Assembly: GCA_016946835.1 (NCBI GenBank)
Contig: JACVTC010000122.1
Span: 298,501-362,500, forward strand
Length of the DNA stretch: 64,000 nucleotides
Direction: 5' to 3'
Source of the DNA: Neocallimastix lanati (nom. inval.)
Taxonomy: Eukaryota; Neocallimastigomycota; Neocallimastigomycetes; Neocallimastigales; Neocallimastigaceae
Positions 1 through 20,325 of this stretch are shown in pieces. Position 1 is the first letter of the stretch. Each line of letters begins with the position of its first letter. Made by a program: the position numbers and the translations under genes. Below the pieces are notes generated by a model. It did no database searches, was not told the DNA's origin, and saw only the letters and a program-made list of their open reading frames with translations.

Positions 1-929
1 AAAAAGTATAAAAAAATAAAGCAACAAAATTATCAGAATAATCAACGTATATTTTTATATATATATTTATTGTAAATAATTTATTTTAAAAACAAAAAAT
101 GAATATATATTTATTTATTTTTTATTTACTTTACAAGATAGAAAAATAAATTTATGAGGAATATATTAAATTATTAAAGAATTCTCATTAGAAATATATA
201 AATAATTTTTAATTTTTTTAACAATCTATTGAAATTTACTAATTATTAATATATTACTTGGAAAACATTTACAATAAAACCATATTAAATTATATATTTA
301 TAAATATATATTTATATTTTTTTGTTTATTTATAATATAATAATTACAATTTCTATTAGATTATAAATTGTATTTTCAAAAATATACAAACGTCAAATTC
401 ATTTTATTTGATTATAATTAAATAAATTTTGAATTGAAAGACAATAATTATAAATTAGAATAAATTTAGAATATATGTTAATATTGTAAATGGTAAGATT
501 TTAATTTGATTTATTATTTCAACAAGAAAAATAAATATTTATATATATATATTTAATTATGAATTAGTATGTAGTATAATTATATTATATACTAATAATA
601 ATAATAAATGAAAATTAAATAATTTTTTATTTGTTCAATTTATATTTAAAAATACCTTTTTTTTTTTTTTTTTTTAAAAGATTTATTAATTAAGGGTAAT
701 AATAGAAGAAAAAGATAATTATTAAATATTGTAAAGAATTTAAGAAAAGTAAGTTTGTAATATATATAAAATTTCTAATTAATAAATACGTATTTAAATA
801 ATATAAATTTTTTATTTTATATCTTATTATAAAGTTTAGTTTTGAAATTTAAATAAGTCTAGTACATTATAAGGACGATTGAGTATTAACTATATATTAC
901 AATAATATAAAATAAATTAATAAAACACC
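1..929. other. AT-rich upstream intergenic region
   Basis: No open frame with coding-like composition on either strand. It holds A/T homopolymers (T-run near 658-675) and short TA repeats. The last ~80 bases lead into an A-rich context just before the ATG at 930, as usual for dictyostelid starts, so promoter and 5' UTR of the megasynthase gene probably lie here. No specific regulatory motif could be identified. Confidence 0.6.
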
Positions 930-8312
<7,383 letters not shown>

Positions 8313-8602
8313 TAATTCTTTAAAATACTTCTCCTCCTCCAACTACTTTCACTTTAACTTCATAAGAAAAAAACGATGAAACAAAAAAAACAAAAAAAAA
8401 ACAAAAAAAAAGGAAAATAAAGAAAACATAAAAGAAAAAAGAAAAAAGGAAAAAAAAAAAATTTTTTTTTTCTTTCATTTTGTTTAATAATTTTTTATTT
8501 ATTTATATATATTATTTATTTAATTTAATTTAATTTAATTTTTTTTATTTAAGATTTGTTATTTTTTATTTTTTTCATTTTTTATAATATATTTTTTTTT
8601 AT

Positions 8603-8656
<54 letters not shown>

Positions 8657-8902
8657 GATAAATGATTTAAAATAAACCCTTGCCTATAAACATATAGAAA
8701 AAAAACTAAAAAAAAAAAAAAAAAAGAAAAAAATAGTAAATAAATAATCATATATAAAATTTAAAAATTAATAAATATTTAAAAAAATAAAAATATCTAT
8801 ATCTACTATAAATTATACCATATAAAAAAATAAAAAAAAAAAAAAAATCAAAGTTAAAAAATAATTTAATAAATAAATAATAATAAAATAGCATATAATA
8901 TT

Positions 8903-8952
<50 letters not shown>

Positions 8953-9320
8953 GTATATGTATATGTATATATATTTATATAAAGAAAATGCTCTTAATAT
9001 CAGGATTTTAGAGTTTTAAAAAATTTATGAATAAAAATAATAATGTTTTAAAAAAAATATATATATATAAATAAAACAAACTAAAAAGTATTTATAAATT
9101 ATTTTATTTTAATAGTCTGTTTTTATCTATATATATGGTAAATAAGCCAGTGCATGCACTCAACGGCAATAAGTTATTTCATTACTAAATAACATTTTGA
9201 TTATTTCATTTTATTTATTATTTTTATTTATTATTTTTATTTATTATTTTTATTTATTATTTTTATTTATTATTTTTCAACTCCTTGATTAATATATTTT
9301 ATAAAATATGTTTTGTTTTA

Positions 9321-9366
<46 letters not shown>

Positions 9367-9651
9367 TTGATCTGAAATATTATAATTATCAATATTAAAA
9401 TATCGTTAAAGTTCAAGCTTCTAAGCAATATTATTATTTAATAATCTTTCATATAAATTATATCATAAATAAAACAATATAAAAATATAAAAATATATCA
9501 TTAATTAATGATGATAATTTAATTAAAACTAGTAAATTGATATTACAAAATAAAAAATAAAAAAAAAAAAAAAATGCATGAAGAAGACACTATATTTAAA
9601 AAAATACTATTTTTCAAAATCTTTCATTGATTTATTATTATTAGGAATGTT
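8313..9651. other. Non-coding spacer with poly-A/T tracts and two small palindromes
   Basis: Downstream of the megasynthase stop. It contains AAT repeats (8608-8655), a long A-tract (~8908-8949), a TATTT repeat (9203-9275) and an ATT repeat (9325-9367). At 9149-9160 there is a perfect 12-bp palindrome, AGTGCATGCACT, followed at 9173-9193 by a 7-bp stem (GTTATTT/AAATAAC). No gene seen. Confidence 0.6.
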
Positions 9652-9888
9652 CTAATAATTTCTCATAAGAAAGTTTCTTGATATATAATATGGGCAGTGG
9701 AAAGTTGAGCCTTTAAGATCACAAGGAACTCTAGCATGAACTTTATCACCAACTTTAATAGCTGTTTCTATAAATTTATTGACCATTTTATTAAAACTTA
9801 ATTCTTTATTATCATCAAATTCATTAAGAAGAATTGAGAAGTAGTTACATGAGAATATTTCATTATGCTTTTCATTACACATGAACAA
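9652..9888 (-). CDS. Small protein, unrecognised (78 aa), possibly partial
   Basis: A 78-residue frame with clearly higher G+C than its surroundings and coding-like codon use, ending in TAA. It is rich in charged residues and Cys (MFMCNEKHN at the start, GSTFHCPYY near the end). No signal peptide or membrane segment. I do not recognise the family. The middle (YFSILLNEF, then KELSFNKMVNKF) faintly recalls the C-terminal part of caspase-like folds, but that is only an impression. It could be a complete small gene, the last exon of a longer gene whose upstream exons I could not find, or a gene fragment. Confidence 0.45.
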   Translation of the reverse strand: MFMCNEKHNEIFSCNYFSILLNEFDDNKELSFNKMVNKFIETAIKVGDKVHARVPCDLKGSTFHCPYYISRNFLMRNY

Positions 9889-10846
9889 TTATAGAAAAAA
9901 TTTTATAAATATATAAAAAAAAAAAAATAAATAAAAAAATAAAAAAAAAAAATAAATTCATCAATAAATTGAAGGAATTGTTTTTCTATATTCGTAAAAA
10001 AAATTTTTAGGACATAAAAGTAACCAATGTGTTGAAAATAAAGTAGGCTATTCCCCTCACCACAACAATAAAACAGATATTTTAAACATTTTGCTGATAT
10101 ACTTTTACTCCTTATTTAAAATTTTACATCAAATTTAAATCCTCATTTAATTTTAATAACGTCCAATTCATAAAAAATAAAAAAAAAAAAAAAAAATTTA
10201 AGAGAAAAAAAAAAAAATTAAAGAGAAAATAAAAAATTTTTCAATATTCATAAGAAAAGACAGTAAAAAAAAAAATACTTTTTAAATATTCAAATTTGAA
10301 TTTCTTTAATTTTTTGGAGATTATTTTCCCAATAATATTATTATAATTTCTTTCAAGGTGTCTTTATCCTTATGATTTTATTCTAGTAATCTGAAATATT
10401 ATATATTTTTGATATTTAATAGAGTAACTTATAAATTAATATGATATCTGTTTCAAAATATTTATAAAAAAACAATTATTATTATAATTTTTATAATTAT
10501 TATTATTAGTATTTTTTTTTTTTTTTTTTAATTAAAAATTAACTTTTATTTTTTTATTATTTTATTGTATTTAATGAAATTTATATAATTACAAAATAAA
10601 ATACAAAAAAATTATATTTAATTAATTATTTTTATATTCTTTATACTTTTTTTTTTTTTTTTTTTTAACTGTTAATATTTTATTTTCAACAGTTTATTAT
10701 AGAGTCAATAATATGATAAAATTTAAAAAAAATATAATTATAATTTTTTTTTATAATAACTTTTTCTTTATCTATTGACTTTTTAATTTTTTTCTCTTCT
10801 TTTTTTTTTTTTTATTTACTAAACTGAAAAAAAATTAATTATTAAT
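9889..10846. other. Non-coding spacer
   Basis: A/T homopolymers, including T-runs at 10511-10529, 10648-10666 and 10801-10813. The T-rich stretch just below 10847 is the probable 3' UTR and polyadenylation region of the minus-strand cellulase gene. One less AT-rich patch (10008-10090) has no convincing frame. Confidence 0.5.
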
Positions 10847-11444
10847 TTAGCATGAATCCTTAAGACCACACCAGTCATTGTTTTCAACACCCCATCTGTA
10901 TTCATCAGTGTAGACTTCAGTACAGGTATTTTCACAACATGGGTAACCGATAGCAGCAGCTCCACATGAATCATCATCAGAATTACATTTGGCATCATCA
11001 ATACCACACCTATTTATTATTATTGAATTTAAAAAAGAAAAAAAGAAAAAGAAAAAGTAAATAGAAATAATGTTAAGAAAAAAAAAAAAAAAGAAAAAAT
11101 ATTATATTTTAATATATATAATAACATCTTTTTTTAAAAAAAATATATATATATATTTAATTACCATTCATCATCTTCAACACCCCAATTATGATCATCA
11201 GTGTAAACAATATCACAAGTAGAACAGCATTTGTAATCTGGTTCAGACCAGCAAGTACTAGAGGTAGGTTGAGAGGTAGTTGATGTAGTAGTTACAATTT
11301 CATCACCACCAGAAGAACTTGAACCAATAAATGGGAAATCAGTTGGCTTAACTCTATCAGTTTCTTGTGGTGCTGGTGGTTTGTTAGCAGCTGGATAACC
11401 ACAAACAGATTCCTTATCAACACTCTTATAAATTTAAACAAATG

Positions 11445-11487
<43 letters not shown>

Positions 11488-11716
11488 TAAAAATAATTTA
11501 ATTTATAAATTTCAATTATTTTATTTTCAATATTACATAAATTATTTTATTTTCCATATTTATATTATTAAATAGATATTTATTTGGATTTAAAACTTAC
11601 TGGGTTAGCTGGACAACAACCCCACCATGGATTATCCTATAAATATTAAATATTTATTGATATATATTTCACATACATTTAAAAATATGATTAATAATAA
11701 ATATTTTAAATAATAG

Positions 11717-11747
<31 letters not shown>

Positions 11748-13047
11748 ACACCAAGACCTTCGAATTTACCCTTCTTAGACCAACCAATCCATTCTTCACA
11801 AGAAACTAATTCGAATTCAACATTCATTGTACCTAAAGTACCATTAGCAAACCATTTAAGAAGGGTTTCTGGTTGCCATGAATCAACATTAATCTAATTT
11901 ATATTATAATATAAATATTAACAATTAATATATATATTATTCTTTTACTAATTCAAATACACATATAAATTATACTTACATCAAAGTGGTATTCCATACC
12001 AACACTGTTCTTTGGAGCAGATTCTTGACTTGGACACCAAGCTGGATTAGCATTATATGGACAAATATCTATTATTATTCATTAATGGGTTTAAATATAT
12101 ACAAAAATATAGATATATAAATAAATATTTAAAAATTTAACATTTATATATATATTTATTTAGTTTTTGTTTAAATAAAAATTAAAATAAAAATAAAAAT
12201 TAAAAATAAAAATAAAAATAAATAAATAAATAAATAAATATATTATAAGATTTTATAAATATAAAATTTAATTTAAATCTTTATAATTTAATTTATATAT
12301 TTTGGTATTGGTATATTTTACCAGTAACCTTGAAGACCATTGGTCCTGGAAGATCAGCTTCAGATTTTGGCCATTGATCGGTTTCGGAAGTACCATATGG
12401 AGTTAACTTGTAGCACATCTATTTAAAATAAAAATAAATGAATAAATATTTATATTATGATGATTAATATTTTTAATATATATATGTATATATATATATA
12501 TTAGATTTTTAACTTTATTTTGACAAATATTAATTTATTTTCAATTTTTATAATAATTTTATTTTTCTATAATTATTTTTGGTAAAATTTCAATTACTAT
12601 AGTTATTTTTTTTTGGTATATCTTTAATAACTGATTAATTCAATTATTTTTTTTTTATTCCTTTAAACGATTTATTGACTATAAACTTTTGTAAATCAAA
12701 ATTTCAATTGACTATTTTTAAATCTTCAATTAATTCTTTTTTTCTTTCTTTTTTTTTTTTTTTTTATAATAATATTTGGTAATTCATTTTCAACTACATT
12801 TATCATATAATTAATTTTTAATATTTACACCACAAGCTACACCAGAACCTAAACCATCATAACCACCATAAGCATTTTCGTTAATAGCACAGGCTGGACC
12901 GACTTCCATAGCTGAAATCTTACAGTTACAAGATAAAATACCCATACTACCATATCTAGTAACTGAAGCTTTTCCCTTCTTGGCCCATTTCCAAGCGTAT
13001 GAACCAGAAACAAGAAGTAAAGAATTTAAAATAGTTGAAACACGCAT
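10847..13047 (-). CDS. Secreted GH45 (subfamily C-like) endoglucanase with two C-terminal fungal-dockerin/CBM10 modules
   Basis: Seven exons on the minus strand: 12829-13047, 12322-12418, 11980-12068, 11750-11893, 11601-11636, 11165-11424 and 10847-11009. All junctions are GT-AG and phases agree, giving 335 residues. The first ~18 residues are a signal peptide ending SYA. Residues ~20-185 match basidiomycete-type GH45 subfamily C in order: KASVTRYG, GLGSGVACG, GPMVFKVTDICP, NPAWCP, GMEYHFDI, ELVSCEEW. Asp135 in HFD is the expected catalytic acid. Asn113 aligns with the Asn proposed as catalytic base in that subfamily. A Ser/Thr/Pro linker (~205-252) leads to two Cys-rich modules (253-~290 and ~297-335), each with YTD...WGVE...DWCG, the signature of fungal dockerin/CBM10 domains. 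Predicted role: extracellular beta-1,4-glucan cleavage, perhaps on the amoeba's own cellulose or on food. An expansin-like non-catalytic role is the main alternative. Confidence 0.85.
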
Positions 13048-15881
13048 CTTTATTATTATACTTTAAAAAAAAATAATAATAATATTTATATATATATTTA
13101 TATTTTTTTTTCTGATAGTTTTCCGAATTTAAATTTTCAAATAAAAAAAGAACTAGCTTTTTTCTTTTACTATTAAACTTTCGTATGTTTAATTTGTTTT
13201 ATTTTTCAATTTTTTATATATATATAAAATTATTTTTTAATATTTTTATCAAAAAAATTTAAAAATAATTTCTTTATTATATAATTTTTTTTATAAAAAA
13301 AAAAAAAAAAAAAATTAAAAAAAATCAATTTATTATATTTTTTTAAAAGGCTTAAATATTAATAAAATTAAATTGAATAGAATACAATATAAATATATTG
13401 TTTCTATTGTTTTCCAAATATATTAAGAATAAAAAAATTTAAATAAATACAACCATAAGATAAAAAAAAGGAAAAAGAAAAAGAAATTAATACTATTTAA
13501 CTATAATAAATAAATAATAAATAATAAATAAATAATAATAAATAATAATAAAATAATAATAAATAATAATATATAATAATAAAATAATAATAAATAATAA
13601 TAAATAATAATAAATAATAATAAATAAATAATAAATAATAAATAATATGATTGTAAAATTATATTATTTATTTGTATTATATAAATAATATTTATATAAT
13701 AATAATAATAATAATATAACTATTTATTTTAAACAATTTTATTTAAATAATTACTATTAAAATAATTCATTTAATAATATATTGTAATATATACTATCGA
13801 TTACTTTTTTTAAATGTTTAATACATTATTTAAATATATTATATATTGTATTCCTATTTATTTTTTTATTCTTTTTTTTTTTTTTACTTTTTTAATCATG
13901 GATAAAAATAAAATTAAATATGAAATAAGAATATATTAAAATATATTAAAATATATTAAAAATTAAATATAATAATATATAATAGCATATAATAAAATAT
14001 AATAAATTGAATGGAATTGAAAAATGATATGATATTAAATGGGGATTTGAATCATAATTAAAACTTTAAATAATAATAATTTTTATATTAATTTTTTTTT
14101 GATTTATTTTGTCGGATTTTATTAAATAAAAAGATAATACAAAAAAAAAAAAAAAAAAGTAAAAGATATGAAAATTGAAATGGGAATAAGATATATTGGA
14201 ATTTCATAGTTACTAGTAGAATATACCATTATTTCTTTAATTCCATTTTCTTTTTTCACTCTTTTCTAAAGCATCATGAAATAGAATAAAAATAATTTAT
14301 ATTACGAAGTTATAGAGTAATATTAAATATTTAAATAATTTTTTTACTATTATGTATTGAATATATTATTTAAAATTTTATTTAAATAGAATATATTAAA
14401 CCGCATTTCATAAAATTTATTACTATTTATTATTATTTATTATTTATTATTTATTATTATTTATTATTTATTATTATTTATATATAGTTAAACTTTAATT
14501 TATATAAAAATTAAGAATTTAATCTAATTAAAAACCTTATTTAATATAAATTAAGATTGTCAAACCAAGAAAAGAAATTATGAAAAATATAAAATCATTT
14601 GATATATAAAACAAAAAAGATGATAAAAAGAAGAGACAAAATAAATAATTATAAAAATTCAAAAAAAAATAATTAGTTATAACAATTAATAATAAATAAA
14701 TTATGGAATAATAAATAATAAATAATTAAATAATATTTAATAATAAATAAAACAACATTAATAATAATAATAGCAATATTTAATAATTGATTATTTTAAT
14801 CATTTCATTGAAGAGCGTTCTTTTAAAAAGTTTTTGTATATATAATTTTTTACTATTAATAATTTTTAAAATGTATTTTTATTATTTTTGATTATTTCAT
14901 TGTTATATTTTCGTTTAATAATTGTATTACAAAATAGCTAATTTAACTATAGATTTTAAATGTTAAAAGATAAATATTAAAAAAAATATAAATTCTTTAC
15001 AAAACTATAACTAACAAATTATATAACTAATTCTTTTTTTTTTATTTTATTTTTTTGGTATATGAAATATAGAATAATTTATAAATGGAAAAGATGAAAA
15101 GCAAGATTAATAGTAAAATATTTTTTATTTTGAGTGCCTAATTGTAAATTATTGAGATTATAACCATCTCTATTTTTATTCATATTTATTTTACTTTAAT
15201 ATATATAAATTATATATTAAAATAATTATAATTAAAAATATACTATTCCACAATTTTGAGTCCATTTTTTTTATAAGTAAAGGACAGCAGTATAATACAG
15301 TTTCGTCTATGTTTTTTTCCTTTACTATTTTCCTTTATTTTGGTTTCTTCAAATAATGTAAAAAAAAAAAAAAAAAAATTGATTATAAAAGTATTAATTA
15401 TATAAATGGTTACACAATATAATTATTATTAATCTTTAAATATGTGGAAACAATATATATAAAAGGAAATATTAATTAACATAAATAAATAAATAAATTA
15501 AATAAATAAATTAAATAAATAAATTAAATTAATAAATAAATTAAATAAATAAATAAATTAATAAAATAAATAAATAAATAATACAAATAAATAAATAATA
15601 ATAATAAATAAAAAAAAAAAAACATGAGATAGTACAAAGTAAGTATGAATAAAAATGATAAATAATGCTTGATTTTTATTCGTTTAAATTTCGATGTGTC
15701 TTTATAAATATATTGAACATAATACAATATAATCTAATTTAAAAATGAATCATTATTAATAATAATACAAAAAAATACAAAAAAAAGAGACAATAATCCA
15801 CTTTATTTAATTTAAAGTTTAATATAATATATTAATGAAAGTAATACTTTTTATAAAAATTAAAATTTTAATAAATAAATA

Positions 15882-15923
<42 letters not shown>

Positions 15924-16211
15924 TAATTAAAATAGTAATAGAAAAAATATATGAATAATCTTAATGAGTAATAATAATAGTAAGAGAAATAGTAATAGTA
16001 AATAGTAAATAGTAATAGTTTATAGTTAATAGATAATAGTAATAATAATAGTAAGAGAAAAAATATGAATAATCATAATGAGTAATAATAATAGTAATAA
16101 TTAATAATAATAGATATGATTAAAGTAATTTATATTATAATAGTAATAATAATTTCAATATGAAATTATTTTTTATAAATGTAAATTATTGAATAAATTA
16201 TCCAGGAAATC
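13048..16211. other. Long non-coding spacer with AAT/ATT and TAAA repeats
   Basis: Mostly simple sequence: AATAATAAT and TAAATAA arrays (13503-13650, 14415-14480, 15482-15600, 15885-15925). An imperfect inverted repeat sits at 14163-14265, centred near ACTAGT. A somewhat less AT-rich patch lies at 15240-15350. No gene was found. The sequence adjoining 13047 is probably the cellulase promoter. Confidence 0.5.
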
Positions 16212-16475
16212 GTACATTTTGCAATGTGGCTTATAATTTTTTAAAATAAAGCCATACATTTTTAAAATATTCTATACAATTCTATACAATTATAAATAAA
16301 TATATAAATAATTATTATTTCAAAAGAAATAATAATATATTCTATATTATTTTTACTATTGAATATCAATAAATTATATATATATAAAAAGAATATTTAT
16401 TATTTATTTAATTATTATTTATTTAATTATTTAAAACAAGCCACTTATGTAAATACGCCACATTACAAAATGCAC
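16212..16475. mobile_element. MITE-like element, copy 1
   Basis: About 264 bp bounded by terminal inverted repeats: left GTACATTTTGCAATGTGGC, right the reverse complement of GTGCATTTTGTAATGTGGCG (about 17 of 19 positions agree). The interior is AT-rich with no ORF and includes AAAGCCATACATTTTTAAA followed by TTCTATACAAT. The same interior and right end recur at 56687-56989, so this is a dispersed non-autonomous element. Confidence 0.65.
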
Positions 16476-16721
16476 AATTGCGAAACGAACTAGATTCGAT
16501 TATCTAAAAGTAAATCTAATCTATTAAAAGTTTGATTATAATGATTCTTCACTAATATATATATATATATATATATATTTATATCTATATATATTAACTA
16601 TTTATCTCATTTCTTTTCCGTTAAGTATAATTATTTCAATAACTTGGTATTAAATATATGTCTATTATAATATTAATATTTTTTCTAACATATTAATATT
16701 ACTATTATTATTGACAATAAA

Positions 16722-16755
<34 letters not shown>

Positions 16756-17658
16756 ACAATTGTTAACAGTATTACTATTTTCAATATTAAATATATATAT
16801 ATATTTATTTTATTTATAATAAAAAATAATTAATTATTATAAAATATTTTTAAAAAAAAAAAAAAAAAATTAAAAATATATCAATTATAATTTTATACTA
16901 AAAAATCAATTGATGAATCAAGATATTTTTTTTTAATTAATATTAGCAACATGTACAATAATCAAAAAAAAAAATTTTTTTCAATTAGTTTATATATATG
17001 TTATTATCATATTTACAACCAAGTAAAAATAATACAAAACTAATATGTTGATTATACATGTGTTTTCTACAAATTTTTATGAATATATATTATTATTATA
17101 CCTGTCAAAGAATATATATGTACATATATATGATATGATTATTAAATTTAATTTTTATAGAAAGAATAAAAATAATAGTAATGGTTAAACAGTAAGAATA
17201 AATGTTAATAGTACTAGTGATAACAATAGTAATAAATATAATAAAAATAATAAACTTTACAATAAATTTTATAATAAATATAATAATATTTGTAATATAA
17301 TTTTTTATAGTAATAGTTATAATAATAATTTTATTATGAAATTAATTTTTTAATACTTTTAATATTATAATAGTTTTATTTTTATATAAATATATTTAAT
17401 ATATTTAAATATTTACAAATATTAATATCCTTTTTTTTTTCTTTATGTTCCTTTTTTATTTTTTATTTCTTATTTTTTATTTTTTTTATTTTATTTTATT
17501 CAATATATATATAATTGTCTTTTTTTTTTTTTTTTTTTTTTAAAAAAAAAATCAATAATTAATAAATGGTAGTAAATAAATAATTAAATAATTAAATATA
17601 TATATAAAATGAAATAAAAAAAAGTATTCTTAAGTAGTAATAGATAATGATTTAATAA
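16476..17658. other. Non-coding spacer
   Basis: AT-rich with TA, ATT and AAT microsatellites (e.g. 16557-16580, 16727-16753) and T-runs (17518-17541). No coding-like frame. The end nearest 17659 is presumably the 3' UTR of the Ndfip-like gene. Confidence 0.5.
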
Positions 17659-19194
17659 TTAGCTATTATGCAAAAGGTATCTTTCAGGATCACTGTCTAC
17701 AAGTTTTTCTATTCTCCTAATTTTCCTATAATCACATATTCCTTTTATACATAATGTTGTTCCCATTACAATTAGTAAAACAATAAACCATGGTTCATAT
17801 ATTGGTGAATTACATAGAGCTTTAAATATATATATATATATTATATATATTCCATATATGAATTTAAGTTTCATATATATTTTATATATATATATATATT
17901 TTTTTTTTGTTTAAATTTTAAAAATTAATAATTATTTTAGGATTAATATATTTTATCTAATTAATTAGTTTATTATTTGGTGTTTAACTAAAAAAAAATA
18001 ATAATTATTTACCAAATTTATATAGAATTACACCTAATCCTACCATTGAGCCATCCTATTCGAGATATTTAATTCATAAAAAAAAATATTAAAAATTAAA
18101 TATTAAAATCATTTTGTGATTTTTTTTTTTTTTTTTTTTTTTTGTTATAACATTAATATTTAATATATATATATATATAATTGACTATTCTTTCTTACTT
18201 TTGCACTATGAGATGAAGTTAAGAAAAATGTGAAAATAAAACCAAGAAATTCAAATACTATTGAAACTACAACTGTTCCCCAAAAACTATACCAGTTTCC
18301 AACTTGTAAACCATTAACCAATAATAATCCAAAATCATTTATATCCTGTCCTATAGAAACTTCAATATTTGGATCATCTAATTCATTTGCATATTCACCT
18401 GTAACTTCGAAATACGTCTTTATATATAATTATATTCCAATAGTATTCATTTATTTATTTATTTTTTTTTCAAACATTAAATATTATATATATTTGAATT
18501 TATAATAATTAATAATATTATAATAAAAAAAAAAAAAAAATTCAAGATAACAAACAATATGAATATATATAATTATATATATATTAAGAAATAAATCTAT
18601 ATTATAATTTTATTTAAATCGAATTAACTTTTAAATTTAATTAAATTATTATTACAGGAAGTCTCGTTGAACGAATTTCAGGTTTTTCATTTAGATTTGA
18701 GAATACACCATCATGAGTATTAAGATGAATCGTAGTTTCTTTTGGTTTTGGAATATTTATTAATCTACTAACATTTTTATGTAAATTATTATTTAATTTA
18801 GCTACTAAGGTACTGGCACTATGATTAGAACTTGAGGCAGCTTCTTCCTCTAAATCATATCGAGAGGTTGCTTGTATTTCAGGTTGAGTAATATTTTCTA
18901 ATTTTACATATTTTGATTCATTATTTTTATTTTTAATGAATCTTTTGAAAAAAAATTGATATAATTTACTATGATGTATGGTTTCTTTATTATGATCATG
19001 CCATCTATTTATATTATTTAATGAGGAATTATGACTTTGACATTCAATATTAATAATATCATCTATAGCATTTGACGTGGATGCATCATTTCTATTATAT
19101 TTATTATATTTATTTACAAAATAAATTTAATAAAAGAAATAAAAGTAAAAAAAAAAAAATGTTATAATTTTTTTCACAGAGAATCATAATATTT

Positions 19195-19255
<61 letters not shown>

Positions 19256-19619
19256 TATAAATATAAAGAAATGAAGTAACAAAAAAATTTTTTTTAAAAA
19301 AATTATTAAATATTTAAGATAACTCTTTTTTCTATTTATATACATATATATATATATATATATTTTTTTGTATAAACATTTATATTATTATTTCATCCAA
19401 CTAACCTTTGATCATCAATAGTTATTGATTGTAAAGAAAAAGATTTTGAATTCTATATTTTATTTTCATTATACGTTTTTTTTTTTTTTTTTTTTAAAAA
19501 AAAAATGAAAAAATCAATTATTTGATTGTATTAATTCTATAGAGTTATAATTTATATCAATATATATGTATATATTTATTTTTAATGTTCAATACCTCTT
19601 CTATAATATCATTTGTCAT
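17659..19619 (-). CDS. Ndfip/Bsd2-like membrane adaptor of HECT-type ubiquitin ligases
   Basis: Six minus-strand exons: 19596-19619, 19406-19452, 18656-19091, 18199-18417, 18013-18055 and 17659-17819. All are GT-AG with consistent phase, giving 309 residues. The N-terminal ~150 residues are polar and cytosolic. Then DGVFSNLNEKPE (~151-162) matches the DGVFANL.AKPE segment of fungal Bsd2/Ndfip proteins. LPTY (168-171), an LPxY motif of the kind bound by Nedd4-family WW domains, is formed across an exon junction. The membrane part begins with a hydrophobic span ~214-236, followed by LTSSHSAK and GSMVGLGVILYKF (compare the HAAK.GS..GLG block of Bsd2), and a last span ~267-287 before RKIRRIEKL. 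By family, it should recruit a Nedd4/Rsp5-type ligase to Golgi or endosomal cargo. Confidence in family is good; partners are inferred. Confidence 0.8.
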
Positions 19620-19741
19620 TTTTACATAATATATATTAATAAATTAATATTATACAACTTTATATTTTGATTTTTTTTTTTTTATAAATTATATTATCAT
19701 TATTTTTATTTTTTAAAAAAAATAAATAAAAATTAATTTCA

Positions 19742-19900
19742 ACTTTTGTAATTTTTTTTTTAAACTTCTTTTTAAAAGGAATAAAATCTTTAGTTATATA
19801 TATATATATATATTTTTTATATTTTGTAATTTTTTTTTTAAACTTCTTTTTAAAAGGAATAAAATCTTTAGTTATATATATATATATATATATATTTTTT
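19742..19900. repeat. Tandem duplication (~78 bp unit, two copies)
   Basis: The unit TTGTAATTTTTTTTTAAAC, then TTCTTTTTAAAAGGAATAAA, then ATCTTTAGTTATATAT occurs twice in direct orientation with almost no differences. It lies just upstream of the Ndfip-like gene, so it may sit in its promoter. Confidence 0.75.
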
Positions 19901-20325
19901 TGAATATAATATTAAGTATTTTATTTATTACTCTTTTTTTTTTTTTTTTTTTTTTTATCATTATTTTTTAATTTTAATTTTATTTTTTTTTTTTCTAAAA
20001 AAAAATTTCATAAATATTAAGATTAATATTTAAACAAATATTAATTTGTATTATAGTAACAAATTAACAAATGTAGAGTTTATACCATAAGAAAAATAAC
20101 AGAAAGTAAGTAAAAAAAAAAAATAATAAAAAATAAAAAGTATATATTATGAATGTGGTTCATTTCGCCAATTTTTAAAATACAAATTTTCAATACGCCA
20201 TTTATTTTTAATGGCTTGTAAAATTTTTTGTTAACGCCATAAAAAATTATAATACAATTAATTTTAAAATAAATAAATGTATAAATTAATAAATAAATAG
20301 ATAAATAAATAAAGAATATAATAAT

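Noticed and set aside
14163-14265. Imperfect inverted repeat around ACTAGT
   Set aside because: Pairing needs many mismatches and gaps; not distinguishable from AT-rich background by eye.
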